Shown here one piece after another: positions 1 to 7,442 of a stretch of 25,940 nucleotides of DNA. Source of the stretch: Acididesulfobacillus acetoxydans (lineage in GTDB: Bacteria; Bacillota; Desulfitobacteriia; Desulfitobacteriales; Desulfitobacteriaceae); the NCBI RefSeq assembly GCF_900016645.1, contig NZ_CDGJ01000040.1; one strand, written 5' to 3'. Made by a program: the position numbers and the translations under genes. Numbering within the stretch: the stretch's first letter is position 1; each line of letters opens with the position of its first letter. The notes under the pieces are model-generated. The model had not been told where the DNA came from. It made no database searches and worked only from the letters and a program-made list of their open reading frames with translations.

Positions 1-251
1 GAAGCTTGGCATCAAGAAGGAGCAAGCATGGATGTGGGCAAACACAAGAAAGGGCTATTGGCGAGTAGCCCATAGCCACATTTTGACAATGTCCTTATCC
101 AACAAACGCATCGAACGCGCAGGATACCCCAGTTTTAGTCAATGCTACTCTGCCAAATAACGTGTAAACTTTGGAGGCGCCGTATACCGAACGGTACGTA
201 CGGTGCTGTGGGAGGTCGGCTGGCCAATTAATGACCAGCCTCCTACCCGAT
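1..251 (+). mobile_element. 3' end of a group II intron interrupting cas4
   Basis: The stretch carries the tail of an intron-encoded maturase, then a domain V-like hairpin at 175-208: nine pairs between 176-184 and 199-207, a CG bulge at 197-198, four more pairs, and a GAAC loop. The 5' strand has CGC where the catalytic triad belongs, a variant known from bacterial class C introns. A domain VI-like stem follows (218-223 with 235-240), with a candidate branch-point A at 245. The intron appears to end near 251, because the reading frame after it resumes as Cas4 (AQAMCLEEM). The 5' part of the intron lies outside the window. The exact 3' junction is inferred from the Cas4 frame, not proven. Confidence 0.8.
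2..160 (+). CDS. Group II intron reverse transcriptase/maturase, C-terminal end (partial)
   Basis: This is the last 52 residues of an intron-encoded protein, cut off by the left edge of the window. The frame reads AWMWANTRKGYWRVAHS, then RIERAGYPSF, and stops with TAA at 158-160. The block TRKGYW(R)(I/V)A...L..AGY is typical of the C-terminus of bacterial group II intron reverse transcriptases that lack an HNH endonuclease domain. The protein would assist splicing and retrohoming of its own intron. It ends 15 nt before domain V, the normal position for an ORF in domain IV. Upstream domains cannot be seen. Confidence 0.8.
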   Translation, partial: KLGIKKEQAWMWANTRKGYWRVAHSHILTMSLSNKRIERAGYPSFSQCYSAK

Positions 252-552
252 TGCTCAGGCCATGTGCCTGGAAGAAATGCTCTTGTGTACGATTCCCGAA
301 GGGTTTCTGTTTTATGGGGAACCCAAACGCAGGCTCAAAGTGATGCTTGACGAGGAGATCCGGGAACAGGTAAAAGCTATTTGCCAAGAAATGCATGAAC
401 TGTACGACAGAAGGTACACGCCCAAAGTGAAGCCGACCAAAGGCTGTAAGGCCTGTTCTCTCAGTGAGCTTTGTCTGCCTAAGCTGTGCAAAAATCCATC
501 GGCTCTGGCCTATATGAAGGAAAATGTTGCGGAAATTGAGGTCAATCAATGA
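252..552 (+). pseudogene. cas4: cas4 3' exon (CRISPR-associated RecB-like exonuclease), split by a group II intron
   Basis: The frame resumes at the intron edge as AQAMCLEEM, a motif found near the middle of Cas4, and runs to a C-terminal cysteine cluster (GCKACSLSELC) that supplies three ligands of the Cas4 [4Fe-4S] cluster. Cas4 trims and selects prespacers together with Cas1-Cas2. The N-terminal half, including the fourth cysteine and most RecB nuclease motifs, must lie beyond the left edge on the other side of the intron. If the intron splices, an intact mRNA would result; if not, the gene is dead. The stop overlaps the cas1 start (ATGA, 549-552), so the two were translationally coupled. 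An ATG at 262 is internal to the Cas4 frame, not the native start. Confidence 0.75.
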
Positions 553-1580
553 GAAAATTACTGAATACGCTCTATGTGACCTCGCCCAATACTTATTTAT
601 CCCTCGATGGAGAAAACATTGTGGTTTTAAAGGATGATGCAGAGGCGCTAAGAGTTCCCATGCATAATCTGGAGAGCATTGTTGCCTTTGGCTATACTGG
701 AGCCAGTCCAGCTCTGATGGGTGCGTGTGCCAAGCGCAACATCGCCTTAAGTTTTATGAAGCCCAGCGGAAAATTTCTGGCTAGGGTTGTAGGCGAAGTT
801 AAGGGCAATGTTACGTTGCGAAAGACTCAATATAGGTTATCGGAGGATCCAGCGGAGAGCCATAAAATTTCTCAATCGTTCATCTTGGGAAAAATATATA
901 ACGCCCGCTGGGTGGTGGAGCGGGCAACTAGGGATCATGGGGCCAGGCTTGATGTGGATAAATTGAAAGGAGTCTGCCAAACCCTGGCCAACTCTTTAAA
1001 ACTGGTTGAAAAAAGTCAAGATTTAGAGCAGCTGCGAGGATTTGAAGGAGAAGCAGCAGCCCAGTACTTTCGAGTATTGGACGATTTGATCCTTCAGCAA
1101 AAAGATGACTTTTATTTTAATGCCCGGAATAAACGGCCTCCTCTGGATAATGTCAACGCCATGCTGTCCTTTGTCTATACTCTTTTGGCCCATGATGCTG
1201 CGGCGGCTTTGGAAACCGTTGGTTTGGACCCCTATGTGGGATTTCTGCACCGAGATAGACCCGGAAGAATTTCATTGGCACTGGACCTGATGGAAGAACT
1301 GCGAGCCGTTTATGCGGATCGTTTCGTTATTTCTTTGATAAACAAAAGAGAAGTCAATGGCGGCGGGTTTACCCGGATGGAAAATGGAGCGGTCATTATG
1401 GATGATGACACGAGAAAAGTCATCCTTAAGGCTTGGCAAAGTAGGAAACAGGAGGAGATCAGGCACCCCTTTCTGCAGGAAAAAGTGGAATGGGGACTGG
1501 TGCCCTATGCCCAAGCTCTGCTGCTGGCCCGGTTTATTCGGGGGGATTTGGACGGGTACCCAGCCTTTATGTGGAAGTAG
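549..1580 (+). CDS. cas1: Type I-C CRISPR-associated endonuclease/integrase Cas1
   Basis: Cas1 is the integrase subunit of the Cas1-Cas2 complex that inserts new spacers. The 343-residue protein has the usual length for subtype I-C. An N-terminal beta domain (about residues 1-80) is followed by the all-alpha catalytic domain. The metal ligands are visible: E166 in RGFEGEAA, H234 in GFLHRDRPGR and E249 in LDLMEE. It starts on the cas4 stop (ATGA) and is followed at once by cas2, the standard cas4-cas1-cas2-array order of type I-C loci. It ends in TAG, with a TGA two codons later. The gene looks intact, although both neighbouring adaptation genes are damaged. Confidence 0.95.
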   Translation: MRKLLNTLYVTSPNTYLSLDGENIVVLKDDAEALRVPMHNLESIVAFGYTGASPALMGACAKRNIALSFMKPSGKFLARVVGEVKGNVTLRKTQYRLSEDPAESHKISQSFILGKIYNARWVVERATRDHGARLDVDKLKGVCQTLANSLKLVEKSQDLEQLRGFEGEAAAQYFRVLDDLILQQKDDFYFNARNKRPPLDNVNAMLSFVYTLLAHDAAAALETVGLDPYVGFLHRDRPGRISLALDLMEELRAVYADRFVISLINKREVNGGGFTRMENGAVIMDDDTRKVILKAWQSRKQEEIRHPFLQEKVEWGLVPYAQALLLARFIRGDLDGYPAFMWK

Positions 1581-1585
1581 GTGAG

Positions 1586-1881
1586 ATGATATCTTAGTAC
1601 TTATTACGTATGACGTAAATACTCAAACGGCGGCGGGGAGAAAGCGGCTGCGGCAAGTTGCCAAACAATGTGTGAATTATGGACAGCGTGTTCAGAATTC
1701 GGTCTTTGAATGCGTGCTTAATAAGGCTAAGTTCCGCGAGGTTCAACATAAACTGGAGAAAATTATTGATACGGAGAAGGATAGTCTAAGGTTTTACTTT
1801 CTGGGGAACAATTACAGGAATAAAGATGAGCATGTGGGTGCGAAAGCTTCTTTTGATGTTGAGGATACTCTAATCATTTAG
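1586..1881 (+). CDS. cas2: CRISPR-associated Cas2, start codon out of frame (probable frameshift)
   Basis: Cas2 is the structural partner of Cas1 in spacer acquisition. In frame from about 1591 the sequence reads ILVLITYDVNT, then GRKRLRQVAKQC, VQNSVFECVL and RFYFLGNN, ending DVEDTLII before TAG. This is a complete type I-C Cas2 ferredoxin fold with the conserved aspartate in TYDVNT. The only plausible start, ATG at 1586 just after the cas1 stop, is in another frame and meets TAG after three codons. One missing base between 1588 and 1593 would restore it. The first usable in-frame start is GTG 1672, which would lose beta-strand 1 and the aspartate. Either the gene is broken or the assembly lacks a base. 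Confidence 0.8.
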
Positions 1882-2048
1882 TGCGAATGTGAAGCGAACA
1901 TAAAATTCCTGGGGGTTTCGCACCGCGAGATTGAGAGAATTTTGTTGAAACCTCTAGGAAATACGAGCAAGAGAATGACGTATTTAGTAAAAATTGAAAA
2001 GAGTGAATGAAAGCTATGTATTAGATGCTAGTTCTTGTTACTTTTTGC
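1882..2048 (+). promoter_or_regulatory. CRISPR leader
   Basis: This non-coding stretch lies between the cas2 stop and the first repeat, the place where the leader of a type I-C array sits; leaders carry the crRNA promoter and the integration signal. It is AT-rich towards the array (about 1985-2045). No separate promoter boxes were assigned. Confidence 0.55.
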
Positions 2049-2145
2049 TTCGCTCCCTGCATGGGAGCGTGGATTGAAATCCGGAGTCTCCGGCATTCTC
2101 GGAGATGGCCTAGGTCGCTCCCTGCATGGGAGCGTGGATTGAAAT
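2049..2145 (+). CRISPR. Type I-C CRISPR array remnant, two repeats and one spacer
   Basis: A 32-nt repeat occurs at 2049-2080 and 2114-2145. It begins GTCGCTCCCTGCATGGGAGC and ends GTGGATTGAAAT; the copies differ only in the first base (T in copy 1). The CGCTCCC/GGGAGCG stem and GGATTGAAAT end are typical of subtype I-C. The single complete spacer (2081-2113) is 33 nt. About 25 nt of a second spacer follow before an IS3-like end begins near 2171. The array has been cut short by the insertion and the rest is lost. Confidence 0.9.
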
Positions 2146-2170
2146 ATATCTAGCAAAAGATCATAAGAAT

Positions 2171-2440
2171 TGACCCATACCCCATTTTACAGACACCCTA
2201 AACACCAAGTACAATAAAAATAAGAGGTGTTTGTAAATGGCCAAAAACTTTGATCAAGCGTATAAGCTGGAAATCTGTAAGAGAGTGGTAGAAAACAAGG
2301 AATCAGTAGCGGTGGTCGCTCGTGAAGTAGGAATTCACGAAAACACAATCTACGGCTGGGTTTCCCGATACCGCCAGAACAGCAATAAGCCCTTTGTCGG
2401 CAGCGGGCGGCTTGCTAAGAGCGGAGGAAGCAACCGAAAT
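2171..2440 (+). mobile_element. Left end of an IS3-family insertion sequence, truncated
   Basis: The element begins near TGACCCATACCCCATTTTAC, which looks like a terminal inverted repeat, and continues into an IS3-type orfA. No reverse complement of this end and no orfB (DDE integrase) is found downstream, so only the left end remains. It lies directly against the second CRISPR spacer. The right boundary, near 2410-2440, is where orfA similarity stops and is approximate. Confidence 0.6.
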
Positions 2441-2563
2441 CACGGAGGGCAACGTCAAGAACTTCGTCATACCGATACCATTAAGGTCAATACGGACGTG
2501 CTAGAAGAGATCAAGTTCCGCATCGACATAGCGTTTACCGATGACTTCGGATTTGACCTGTAA
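2237..2563 (+). pseudogene. Truncated IS3-family transposase OrfA fused to unrelated sequence
   Basis: Residues 1 to about 57 form an IS3-type HTH protein: FDQAYKLEICKRVVENKES, then VAREVGIHENTIYGWVSRY and PFVGSGRL. OrfA binds the element's ends and normally works with OrfB by programmed frameshifting. After GSGRL the expected leucine-zipper (EEENEILKKA-type) is missing. The frame runs into a different tail ending KFRIDIAFTDDFGFDL, 15 nt before the brxL-like fragment. That tail may be the C-terminus of the BREX gene normally upstream of brxL (pglZ in type 1 systems), but I cannot confirm this from 30 residues. An SD-like AAGAGG at 2221-2226 precedes the ATG. Confidence 0.6.
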
Positions 2564-2578
2564 GAGGAGGATTTCGCG

Positions 2579-2986
2579 ATGGATTTGGAAAATGTGAGCT
2601 ACACGACGGAAACGGATGACGCGAATGAGATTATCTATCGGAAACTACGCGAGCATTTCTATGGCAAGATTGTCCGAAAAGATCTGACCAAGGAGGGCGC
2701 GAACGTTCCTGTCTACGTCTTGGAGTTTTTACTTAGGGAGTGTGGGTCTCGTAAAGCAAGGACGATGGCGGCATGGTGTGGAGAGGGGGGTAAGGTCAGG
2801 GGCCTGCCCACCTTTGACAAAATGGATGTTGAGCGTTTTTCTGGGAGAAAAGCAGTGCCGCGTATAGAATGCTTTAGGAAGTACCACGTGTCTCCAGGGC
2901 GAACGCATCGTAACACCTTACCCACAGCCGCATCGCAAGGTTTTTTTTCACAGAAAAGATTGACAAAAGAGCAATACATAAAGTAG
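2579..2986 (+). pseudogene. brxL: BREX Lon-like protease BrxL, N-terminal fragment
   Basis: The first 53 residues match the start of BrxL: a helix with KLREHFYGKIVRKDLTK, then EGANVPVYVLEFLL. Intact BrxL proteins have about three more residues between KDLTK and EGANVP, so there is a small in-frame deletion as well. After EFLL similarity ends and the remaining about 80 residues (from RECGSRKART) look like unrelated out-of-frame sequence. BrxL is a hexameric AAA+/Lon-like effector of BREX phage defence and is about 680 residues when complete. An SD (AGAGGAGG, 2562-2569) precedes the ATG. This is a relic, identified from memory of the family's N-terminal motif. Confidence 0.55.
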
Positions 2987-2989
2987 CCG

Positions 2990-3243
2990 TCCCTCACTCA
3001 CATGGTGTCCAGCGCCGAACCCCAAGATATCTTAGTGATATAATGGGTAGTGTGGTAAAACACTAAATTCGAGGTAACGGCTACAAGAAAAGTATAACGA
3101 ATGATCATGATAAAATCAAGGGGTAGCAGAGCGTTCTTGTGCAACACAGCAATAGGTTAGTTACCATTCACAGCCCCATTGAATTTCCGTTTATGACACA
3201 GGATGTCATAAAAAACATCACCCGTTCGATAGCGAAAAGTATA
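2990..3243. other. Non-coding stretch without recognisable genes
   Basis: No credible coding sequence, tRNA or repeat was seen here. The composition is AT-rich and unlike the GC-rich block that starts near 3450. It separates the defence relics from a run of three strong hairpins. Confidence 0.4.
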
Positions 3244-3287
3244 AAAGCGCGGCAAACGCAACATCAAGGAAATAAACGCCGCGCTTT
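3244..3287. terminator. Perfect 10-bp hairpin, terminator-like
   Basis: AAAGCGCGGC (3244-3253) pairs perfectly with GCCGCGCTTT (3278-3287) across a 24-nt loop, flanked by A- and T-rich ends. It could end transcription in either direction, though the loop is long and the T tract short. Confidence 0.4.
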
Positions 3288-3306
3288 CTCTCCCAGTGCG
3301 AATAGT

Positions 3307-3345
3307 GAAGCTCAGTAGTTAAAAACTACTGGGCTTCTTTCTTTT
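3307..3345 (+). terminator. Strong hairpin with T-rich tail
   Basis: GAAGC-T-CAGTAGTT pairs with AACTACTG-G-GCTTC around a short A loop (3307-3337), followed by TTTCTTTT. This is a good intrinsic terminator shape. No intact gene lies directly upstream, so it may be a leftover of a deleted gene or part of a mobile element end. Confidence 0.55.
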
Positions 3346-3358
3346 GCCCATTTTTAAA

Positions 3359-3396
3359 CACCGCTACTATCCCCGACAGGGGGGATGGTAGCGGTG
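3359..3396. repeat. 16-bp inverted repeat hairpin
   Basis: CACCGCTACTATCCCC (3359-3374) pairs with GGGGATGGTAGCGGTG (3381-3396) with a single T/G wobble and a 6-nt loop. The tail (CTTTG) is weak for a terminator. It marks the start of the GC-rich structured block that follows. Confidence 0.5.
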
Positions 3397-3399
3397 CTT

Positions 3400-4042
3400 T
3401 GCCATGTAAATACATGTTCTACCTCTGAATCCGAAAAAATGGAAGTTCCAGGAGATTCTTCTGAGGTTCGGTCGTGACCGAGGGTATCAATTGGAGTGAG
3501 CAATGGATACCATTTTGGTACCCGTTGGCAAGAGCGAATCCGGCTAACCCCCAGCCACCAGTCTCAAGTACCGAAGAGCGCAGTGCGAGGGAATTAGCAT
3601 GGGCGGTGTGGGGGTCACCGGGGGTCGCCTTTCCACCCGGAGAGGGCGCCGAAAGACCGTTGGGGAGCATTGAACCGGTTTGCCTCGGCATAACCCGTCG
3701 CTTGCGTGAGGAATGGTGCGAAGGTCCCAGATGTTCCTAGGATATTGGCAGGAATGTGGGGTAGAATGTCGAACAGGTAAAGAGGTGTGGGCGGACTGGG
3801 TTAACATAGTGCGGAGGGTTTGGCTCCGCTTTGATCTTTGAAAGATGAATAGCGATAACGATCTGGTTAGCCCGCGTCGTGGGAGACTTGAGAAAGAAAC
3901 AGATATGTTCCCGAGGACACGTCACGTTGAGACCGTGGTAAGATTAAGAAAACAGTCACATGACGGGAAGCCGCTTGTAGAGCGGGTTAAGCGTATATAA
4001 TCTATTCCGTACAGTTACCGCATCGCGTTAATTACCTACTGT
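3400..4042. other. GC-rich structured non-coding block of unknown nature
   Basis: About 640 nt with no convincing gene. Overlapping open frames on both strands (for example 3474-3740 and 3544-3807) have the composition of structured RNA or a dead gene rather than protein. Short inverted pairs are frequent, for example TCGGTC/GACCGA at 3469-3482 and GGAGG/CTCC at 3813-3828. The block could be a degraded group II intron RNA or another large structured RNA, but I cannot place it in a family. Confidence 0.35.
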
Positions 4043-4279
4043 TTGATGCTTTTGGTCAAATACAGGGTCGCATATCAAGGCCCACTGCTTGATATTCAAC
4101 GACTTCTGATCACCTGTCTATACGAGCCTTTCACCTCCCTTGTGCGGAAACTTCACCGAAAGGGCCATCTTACAAAGGGACGCCGGCGGCAAGATACGGA
4201 ACGAGTGTACAAAGAAACCTTGAATCAGGTACTTTCCGGAGATATGGATGACCTCCTTTACTGCAGCGAGATTCCCTAG
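4043..4279 (+). CDS. Small hypothetical protein or gene remnant
   Basis: A 78-residue frame, with the most protein-like part from about residue 25: YEPFTSLVRKLHRKGHLTKG, then ERVYKETLNQVLSGDMDDLL and CSEIP. That part is amphipathic and basic in the middle, with an acidic end. No signal peptide, membrane segment or known domain is recognised, and no good SD precedes the ATG. The start may be false: an overlapping frame upstream (NYLLFDAFGQ) also looks protein-like, so this could be the frameshifted tail of a longer gene. Ends with TAG. Confidence 0.3.
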   Translation: MMLLVKYRVAYQGPLLDIQRLLITCLYEPFTSLVRKLHRKGHLTKGRRRQDTERVYKETLNQVLSGDMDDLLYCSEIP

Positions 4280-4582
4280 TCAGTAAACCCCATAATTGTC
4301 AAAACCTGCAGATAAGCACTACCCCTTGGGCAGTGGTTGACTTTCCCGGGCTGAGGGAAATTAGTCGGATATATATAACAAATAAGGGTTATGCTGACTG
4401 ACTGAAACTATTCCCTACACCCTCTTGACAACGGTAAATTTCTTTAATGCAACGGGGAAAGATTGGAATTTTAGGGAATGCAATGAACCCATTAGGGTCT
4501 TTTTGTTGTGGAGTAGTAAAACTTCTAAAAGGATCCGGATTCATAAGGGTGGGTGAGACAAAAGTGGGAATCGGGGTTAATG

Positions 4583-4595
4583 AGTCATTTTGACT
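4583..4595. promoter_or_regulatory. Putative activator-binding palindrome, site 1
   Basis: AGTCATTTTGACT is a perfect AGTC-N5-GACT palindrome. The same palindrome occurs at 7357-7369 and 11294-11306. Its position about 70 bp upstream of the -24-like element at 4665 matches the spacing at the downstream operon, so it probably is an enhancer site for the neighbouring sigma-54 activator. Confidence 0.6.
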
Positions 4596-4663
4596 TACAA
4601 GAACGCTAAAACCCCTATAATATGGAATATTACCCATCCGACAAAAAAATCATGCTTCAGCTC

Positions 4664-4679
4664 TGGCAGGGAGATTACA
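4664..4679 (+). promoter_or_regulatory. Degenerate sigma-54-like promoter
   Basis: TGGCAGGGAGATTACA aligns with the two better promoters of this window (TGG-N7-TTGCA type) but has AC where the -12 GC is expected. GG is at 4665-4666. It is either a weak promoter or a decayed one. Confidence 0.35.
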
Positions 4680-4736
4680 AACTTGACATCATGCGTGCCA
4701 TATGTTAACCTTTAAATATCCGGAATATTCAAGGTA

Positions 4737-5681
4737 ATGCGCCAAGATTTATCAGTTTGCGATACAGAAGAGTATCAAAAAGATCGGCAAAAGATATTCT
4801 ACGCTCTTTTTTGGAATGAGAGAAGGTGGCCTTCATTGTTTCCTGAAAGTCTACAGTTTCACGTTGCCCCCAGCATAGATCTTTTTGTAAATTGGCTGAC
4901 AGTGACCGGAAGTCCGGTGTCTGGAGCAATATCTCATGGTACTTTAGCCGTGCTGCTAAACATCCAAGCATTTTTCATGTTCATTCCATGGTGGCTGTGG
5001 ATCGTGGTGGTCGCTTCAATCCGATGGTGGCAAACGCGTAAGGTGGCTGGAACAGCTGGACTGATTTTGCTTCTTCTTTCAATTGGAGCTTTTGGTTTGT
5101 GGAGGGACGCGATAGATACTTTGGCAGTAGTTTTGACTGCAGTAGTAATTGCCTTCATCATCGGAATTCCTTTAGGAATTATTATGGCTACTTCCAATCG
5201 TGCCAATGCGGTCTTATCGCCTTTACTTGATGGAATGCAAACGATGCCTAGTTTTGTTTACCTAATACCGGCATTGATGATTTTCGGCTTAGGTAAAGTG
5301 CCGGCGGTGTTTGCTACTTTAATTTATGCTGTGCCTCCATTGGTTCGGCTGACTAATTTAGGCATCCGTCAAGTGTCGAGTAGTGTCCAAGAAGCAGCTA
5401 CTGCCTTCGGAGCTACCCGGTGGCAGTTGATGCGTGAAGTCCGCTTGCCACTGGCTATGCCCTCAATCCTCGCCGGCCTGAACCAGACTACCATGATGGC
5501 TTTGGCAATGGTAGTCATCGCTAGCATGATCGGCGCTGGTGGATTGGGCGAAAAAGTATTGATCGATGTTAATAGGATTGATGTAGGCAAGGGATTTGAA
5601 GCAGGGTTTGCGGTCGTGGCGCTGGCGATAATCATTGACAGGCTCACCCAAGGACTAGTCCATCGTGGTACTCATACTTGA
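4737..5681 (+). CDS. Glycine betaine/proline-type ABC transporter permease (ProW/OpuAB family)
   Basis: This is a membrane-spanning subunit of a quaternary-amine importer. The protein is 314 residues. After a polar N-terminus of about 65 residues there are hydrophobic segments (WWLWIVVVASI, GLILLLLSIGAFGLW and several more) and the binding-protein-dependent transport core: TMPSFVYLIPALMIFGLGK, then the EAA loop EAATAFGATRWQLMREVRLP and ASMIGAGGLGEKVL. The EAA loop docks onto the ATPase. The start is uncertain: AAGG lies only 2 nt before ATG 4737, and the first about 30 residues look atypical, so translation may begin later. Its partners (binding protein and ATPase) are 3.7 kb away, beyond a regulator and a BCCT gene, so the ABC operon has been split. 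Confidence 0.85.
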   Translation: MRQDLSVCDTEEYQKDRQKIFYALFWNERRWPSLFPESLQFHVAPSIDLFVNWLTVTGSPVSGAISHGTLAVLLNIQAFFMFIPWWLWIVVVASIRWWQTRKVAGTAGLILLLLSIGAFGLWRDAIDTLAVVLTAVVIAFIIGIPLGIIMATSNRANAVLSPLLDGMQTMPSFVYLIPALMIFGLGKVPAVFATLIYAVPPLVRLTNLGIRQVSSSVQEAATAFGATRWQLMREVRLPLAMPSILAGLNQTTMMALAMVVIASMIGAGGLGEKVLIDVNRIDVGKGFEAGFAVVALAIIIDRLTQGLVHRGTHT

Positions 5682-5714
5682 TGTTTTGTCAGTTTTTTGT
5701 CTGAAAACCAAGGA

Positions 5715-5756
5715 AGCCGTTCCCAGATGACTAATGCTTTTGGGAACGGCTTTTTT
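5715..5756 (+). terminator. Intrinsic terminator after the permease gene
   Basis: AGCCGTTCCC (5715-5724) pairs perfectly with GGGAACGGCT (5742-5751), followed by a run of T. It lies between the convergent permease and regulator genes. On the minus strand the A-rich 5' flank is short, so it mainly serves the permease transcript. Confidence 0.85.
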
Positions 5757-5809
5757 ACATGTGACTGGAATGGGAAAGAGAGTGGAAAGTGCAGGATTGT
5801 GATGCCTGA

Positions 5810-7258
5810 TTAATCGATAGGGTGATTCGCAAGATGTTTACGCACAACCCGTGACACTTTGCTTTGGCTAATTTTCAGCGTTTCAGCAACCTTGTAGGAA
5901 CTTTTAAGCTTCTTATACAATTGAATAATAAGATCTTCCTCTTTTTCTTTGAGAGAGTTTCCGGAAGAAGAGAAGTGTATTGTTGAACTGAATGAAGTCG
6001 TTATTTTTTCGGGAGCAGTAGCCATTTCATGAAATTTTTTTGGCAGGTGTTTTTGTTGTAAGACCGTTTCCGGGACAGTTACTACCAAGCGTTCGACTAA
6101 ATGTTCCATTTCGCGGACGTTACCAGGCCAGGTATAGTAAAGGAGGATATCCAGACATTCGTGTCCGAATTGGTGCGATACGTTGTATTCAGAGTCGTAC
6201 TTGTTTAAAAAGTAATTTAGAAGAGGAATGATGTCCTCCTCTCTTTCCCGTAATGGGGGGATTTCTATTTCGATCACATCCAGACGGTAATAAAGATCTT
6301 CCCGAAACGTTCCTTGTTCGACTAACTGTGAAAGATCACGATTGGTGGCTGCAATAATTCTCACGTCAATTTCTTTGTCCTCCTTGGCTCCAATCGGCAG
6401 GTATTTGTGTTCTTGGATTAGTTGCAAAAGCTTGGCCTGAAGAATCAGGGGGATCTCGCCGACCTCGTCTAAAAATAGTGTGCCCCCGTGGGCCAGTTCC
6501 ACCAATCCGACCTTTCCGGTTTTATCTGCTCCCGTGAAAGCCCCTGGACGATAGCCGAATAATTCAGATTCCATTAATTGTTCAGGAATGGCAGCACAGT
6601 TAATGGTGATAAAGGGTCCATCGCTACGCTGACTCATTTTGTGAATATTCTTGGCGAAAATGCTTTTACCGGTGCCTGATTCACCAAGAAGCAGAATTGT
6701 AGAGTTGACAGGGGCGACTCGCTGCCCTGTTTCCATACACAATCGCATTTTCTTGCTTCGGAATGTATAGCACTCAGAACAATTAATTTGTTGCTGCCTT
6801 AGCTCTTGGACTTCAATTTTATATCGTTCAACGAGTTTATTCGTGTTTGCCAGATCCTGCCTTAGCTGTTCGATCTGAGTAATATCTCGGCTGTTCATCA
6901 CTATTAGCTCAACCTCTCCTCGCTCATCTAGCACCGGAGTGGCCGTTACTACCAGTTTTTTCCCCAAATGTGTTTTTTGCTCCAAAGTCACTTGTTTTTT
7001 GTCCCTAAACACAATAGGCGCGAGAACAGGCGAATAATACCCTTCGCTGACCAAATGATGAACAGTCTTCCCAATAACCTCGGATGGTTTTAATCCATAG
7101 TGTCGTTCGCAGGCATCATTGACGTAAACTACCGTGCCACTTCTGTTGACGACAAAAATTTCATCGAATGAATTGTCCAGTATTTTCCTCAAGTCATCTT
7201 TGGACAAAGTATGTTGATTTGCCAAATGAGTAAACTCCCTTCGTGTCAAATTGAGCAC
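5810..7258 (-). CDS. PAS/AAA+ sigma-54-dependent transcriptional activator
   Basis: This cytoplasmic enhancer-binding protein opens sigma-54 promoters. The 482 residues comprise an N-terminal PAS sensor (about 22-125; DNSFDEIFVVNRSGTVVYVN), a linker helix, and an AAA+ domain with Walker A GESGTGKS, the sigma-54 contact motif GAFTGA, Walker B GGTLFLDE and the R-finger region PLREREEDI. A C-terminal HTH (YKVAETLKISQSKVSRVV) is TyrR-like rather than Fis-like. It is transcribed divergently from the BCCT gene. The intergenic space holds the AGTC-N5-GACT palindromes that it probably binds. Such PAS regulators usually sit beside methylamine/betaine methyltransferase genes in clostridia. The inducing ligand is not evident. 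Confidence 0.93.
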   Translation of the reverse strand: MLNLTRREFTHLANQHTLSKDDLRKILDNSFDEIFVVNRSGTVVYVNDACERHYGLKPSEVIGKTVHHLVSEGYYSPVLAPIVFRDKKQVTLEQKTHLGKKLVVTATPVLDERGEVELIVMNSRDITQIEQLRQDLANTNKLVERYKIEVQELRQQQINCSECYTFRSKKMRLCMETGQRVAPVNSTILLLGESGTGKSIFAKNIHKMSQRSDGPFITINCAAIPEQLMESELFGYRPGAFTGADKTGKVGLVELAHGGTLFLDEVGEIPLILQAKLLQLIQEHKYLPIGAKEDKEIDVRIIAATNRDLSQLVEQGTFREDLYYRLDVIEIEIPPLREREEDIIPLLNYFLNKYDSEYNVSHQFGHECLDILLYYTWPGNVREMEHLVERLVVTVPETVLQQKHLPKKFHEMATAPEKITTSFSSTIHFSSSGNSLKEKEEDLIIQLYKKLKSSYKVAETLKISQSKVSRVVRKHLANHPID

Positions 7259-7336
7259 AGGCCATCTTTGTCATATTTGGCGTGGCAGGTATGCCCGACT
7301 CCGAGAGGTAAGTATTCGCAAGAGTTCGTTAGTTTA

Positions 7337-7390
7337 AGTCATTATGAGAGCATATGAGTCATTGTGACTTTTACCTAAGTCTGTACGACT
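7337..7390. promoter_or_regulatory. Cluster of activator-binding palindromes, site 2
   Basis: Three related elements stand in a row: AGTCATTATGAGA at 7337-7349 (right arm imperfect), AGTCATTGTGACT at 7357-7369 (perfect) and AGTCTGTACGACT at 7378-7390 (perfect arms, different centre). They lie about 55-105 bp upstream of the BCCT -24/-12 promoter and upstream of the divergent regulator, so they may both activate the transporter and autoregulate the activator. Confidence 0.7.
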
Positions 7391-7442
7391 TGAGGACATT
7401 TGTCAAGCAGCAATTTTAGGCAGTTAATCCGGGAAAAGAGTC

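Larger units (their letters stand above)
4280..4736. other. Intergenic region upstream of the permease gene
   Basis: This holds one AGTC-N5-GACT operator (4583-4595) and a degenerate sigma-54-like promoter (4664-4679), both listed separately. No gene was found in the rest. Confidence 0.5.

Noticed and set aside
2713..2997. Minus-strand frame opposite the brxL fragment
   Set aside because: No family features; it spans the break point of the relic and has no SD.
3474..3807. Overlapping open frames on both strands as real genes
   Set aside because: Composition and lack of SD or domains suggest structured or dead DNA, not coding.
4934..5647. Minus-strand open frames across the permease gene
   Set aside because: They mirror the hydrophobic codons of the permease; no SD or recognisable domains.
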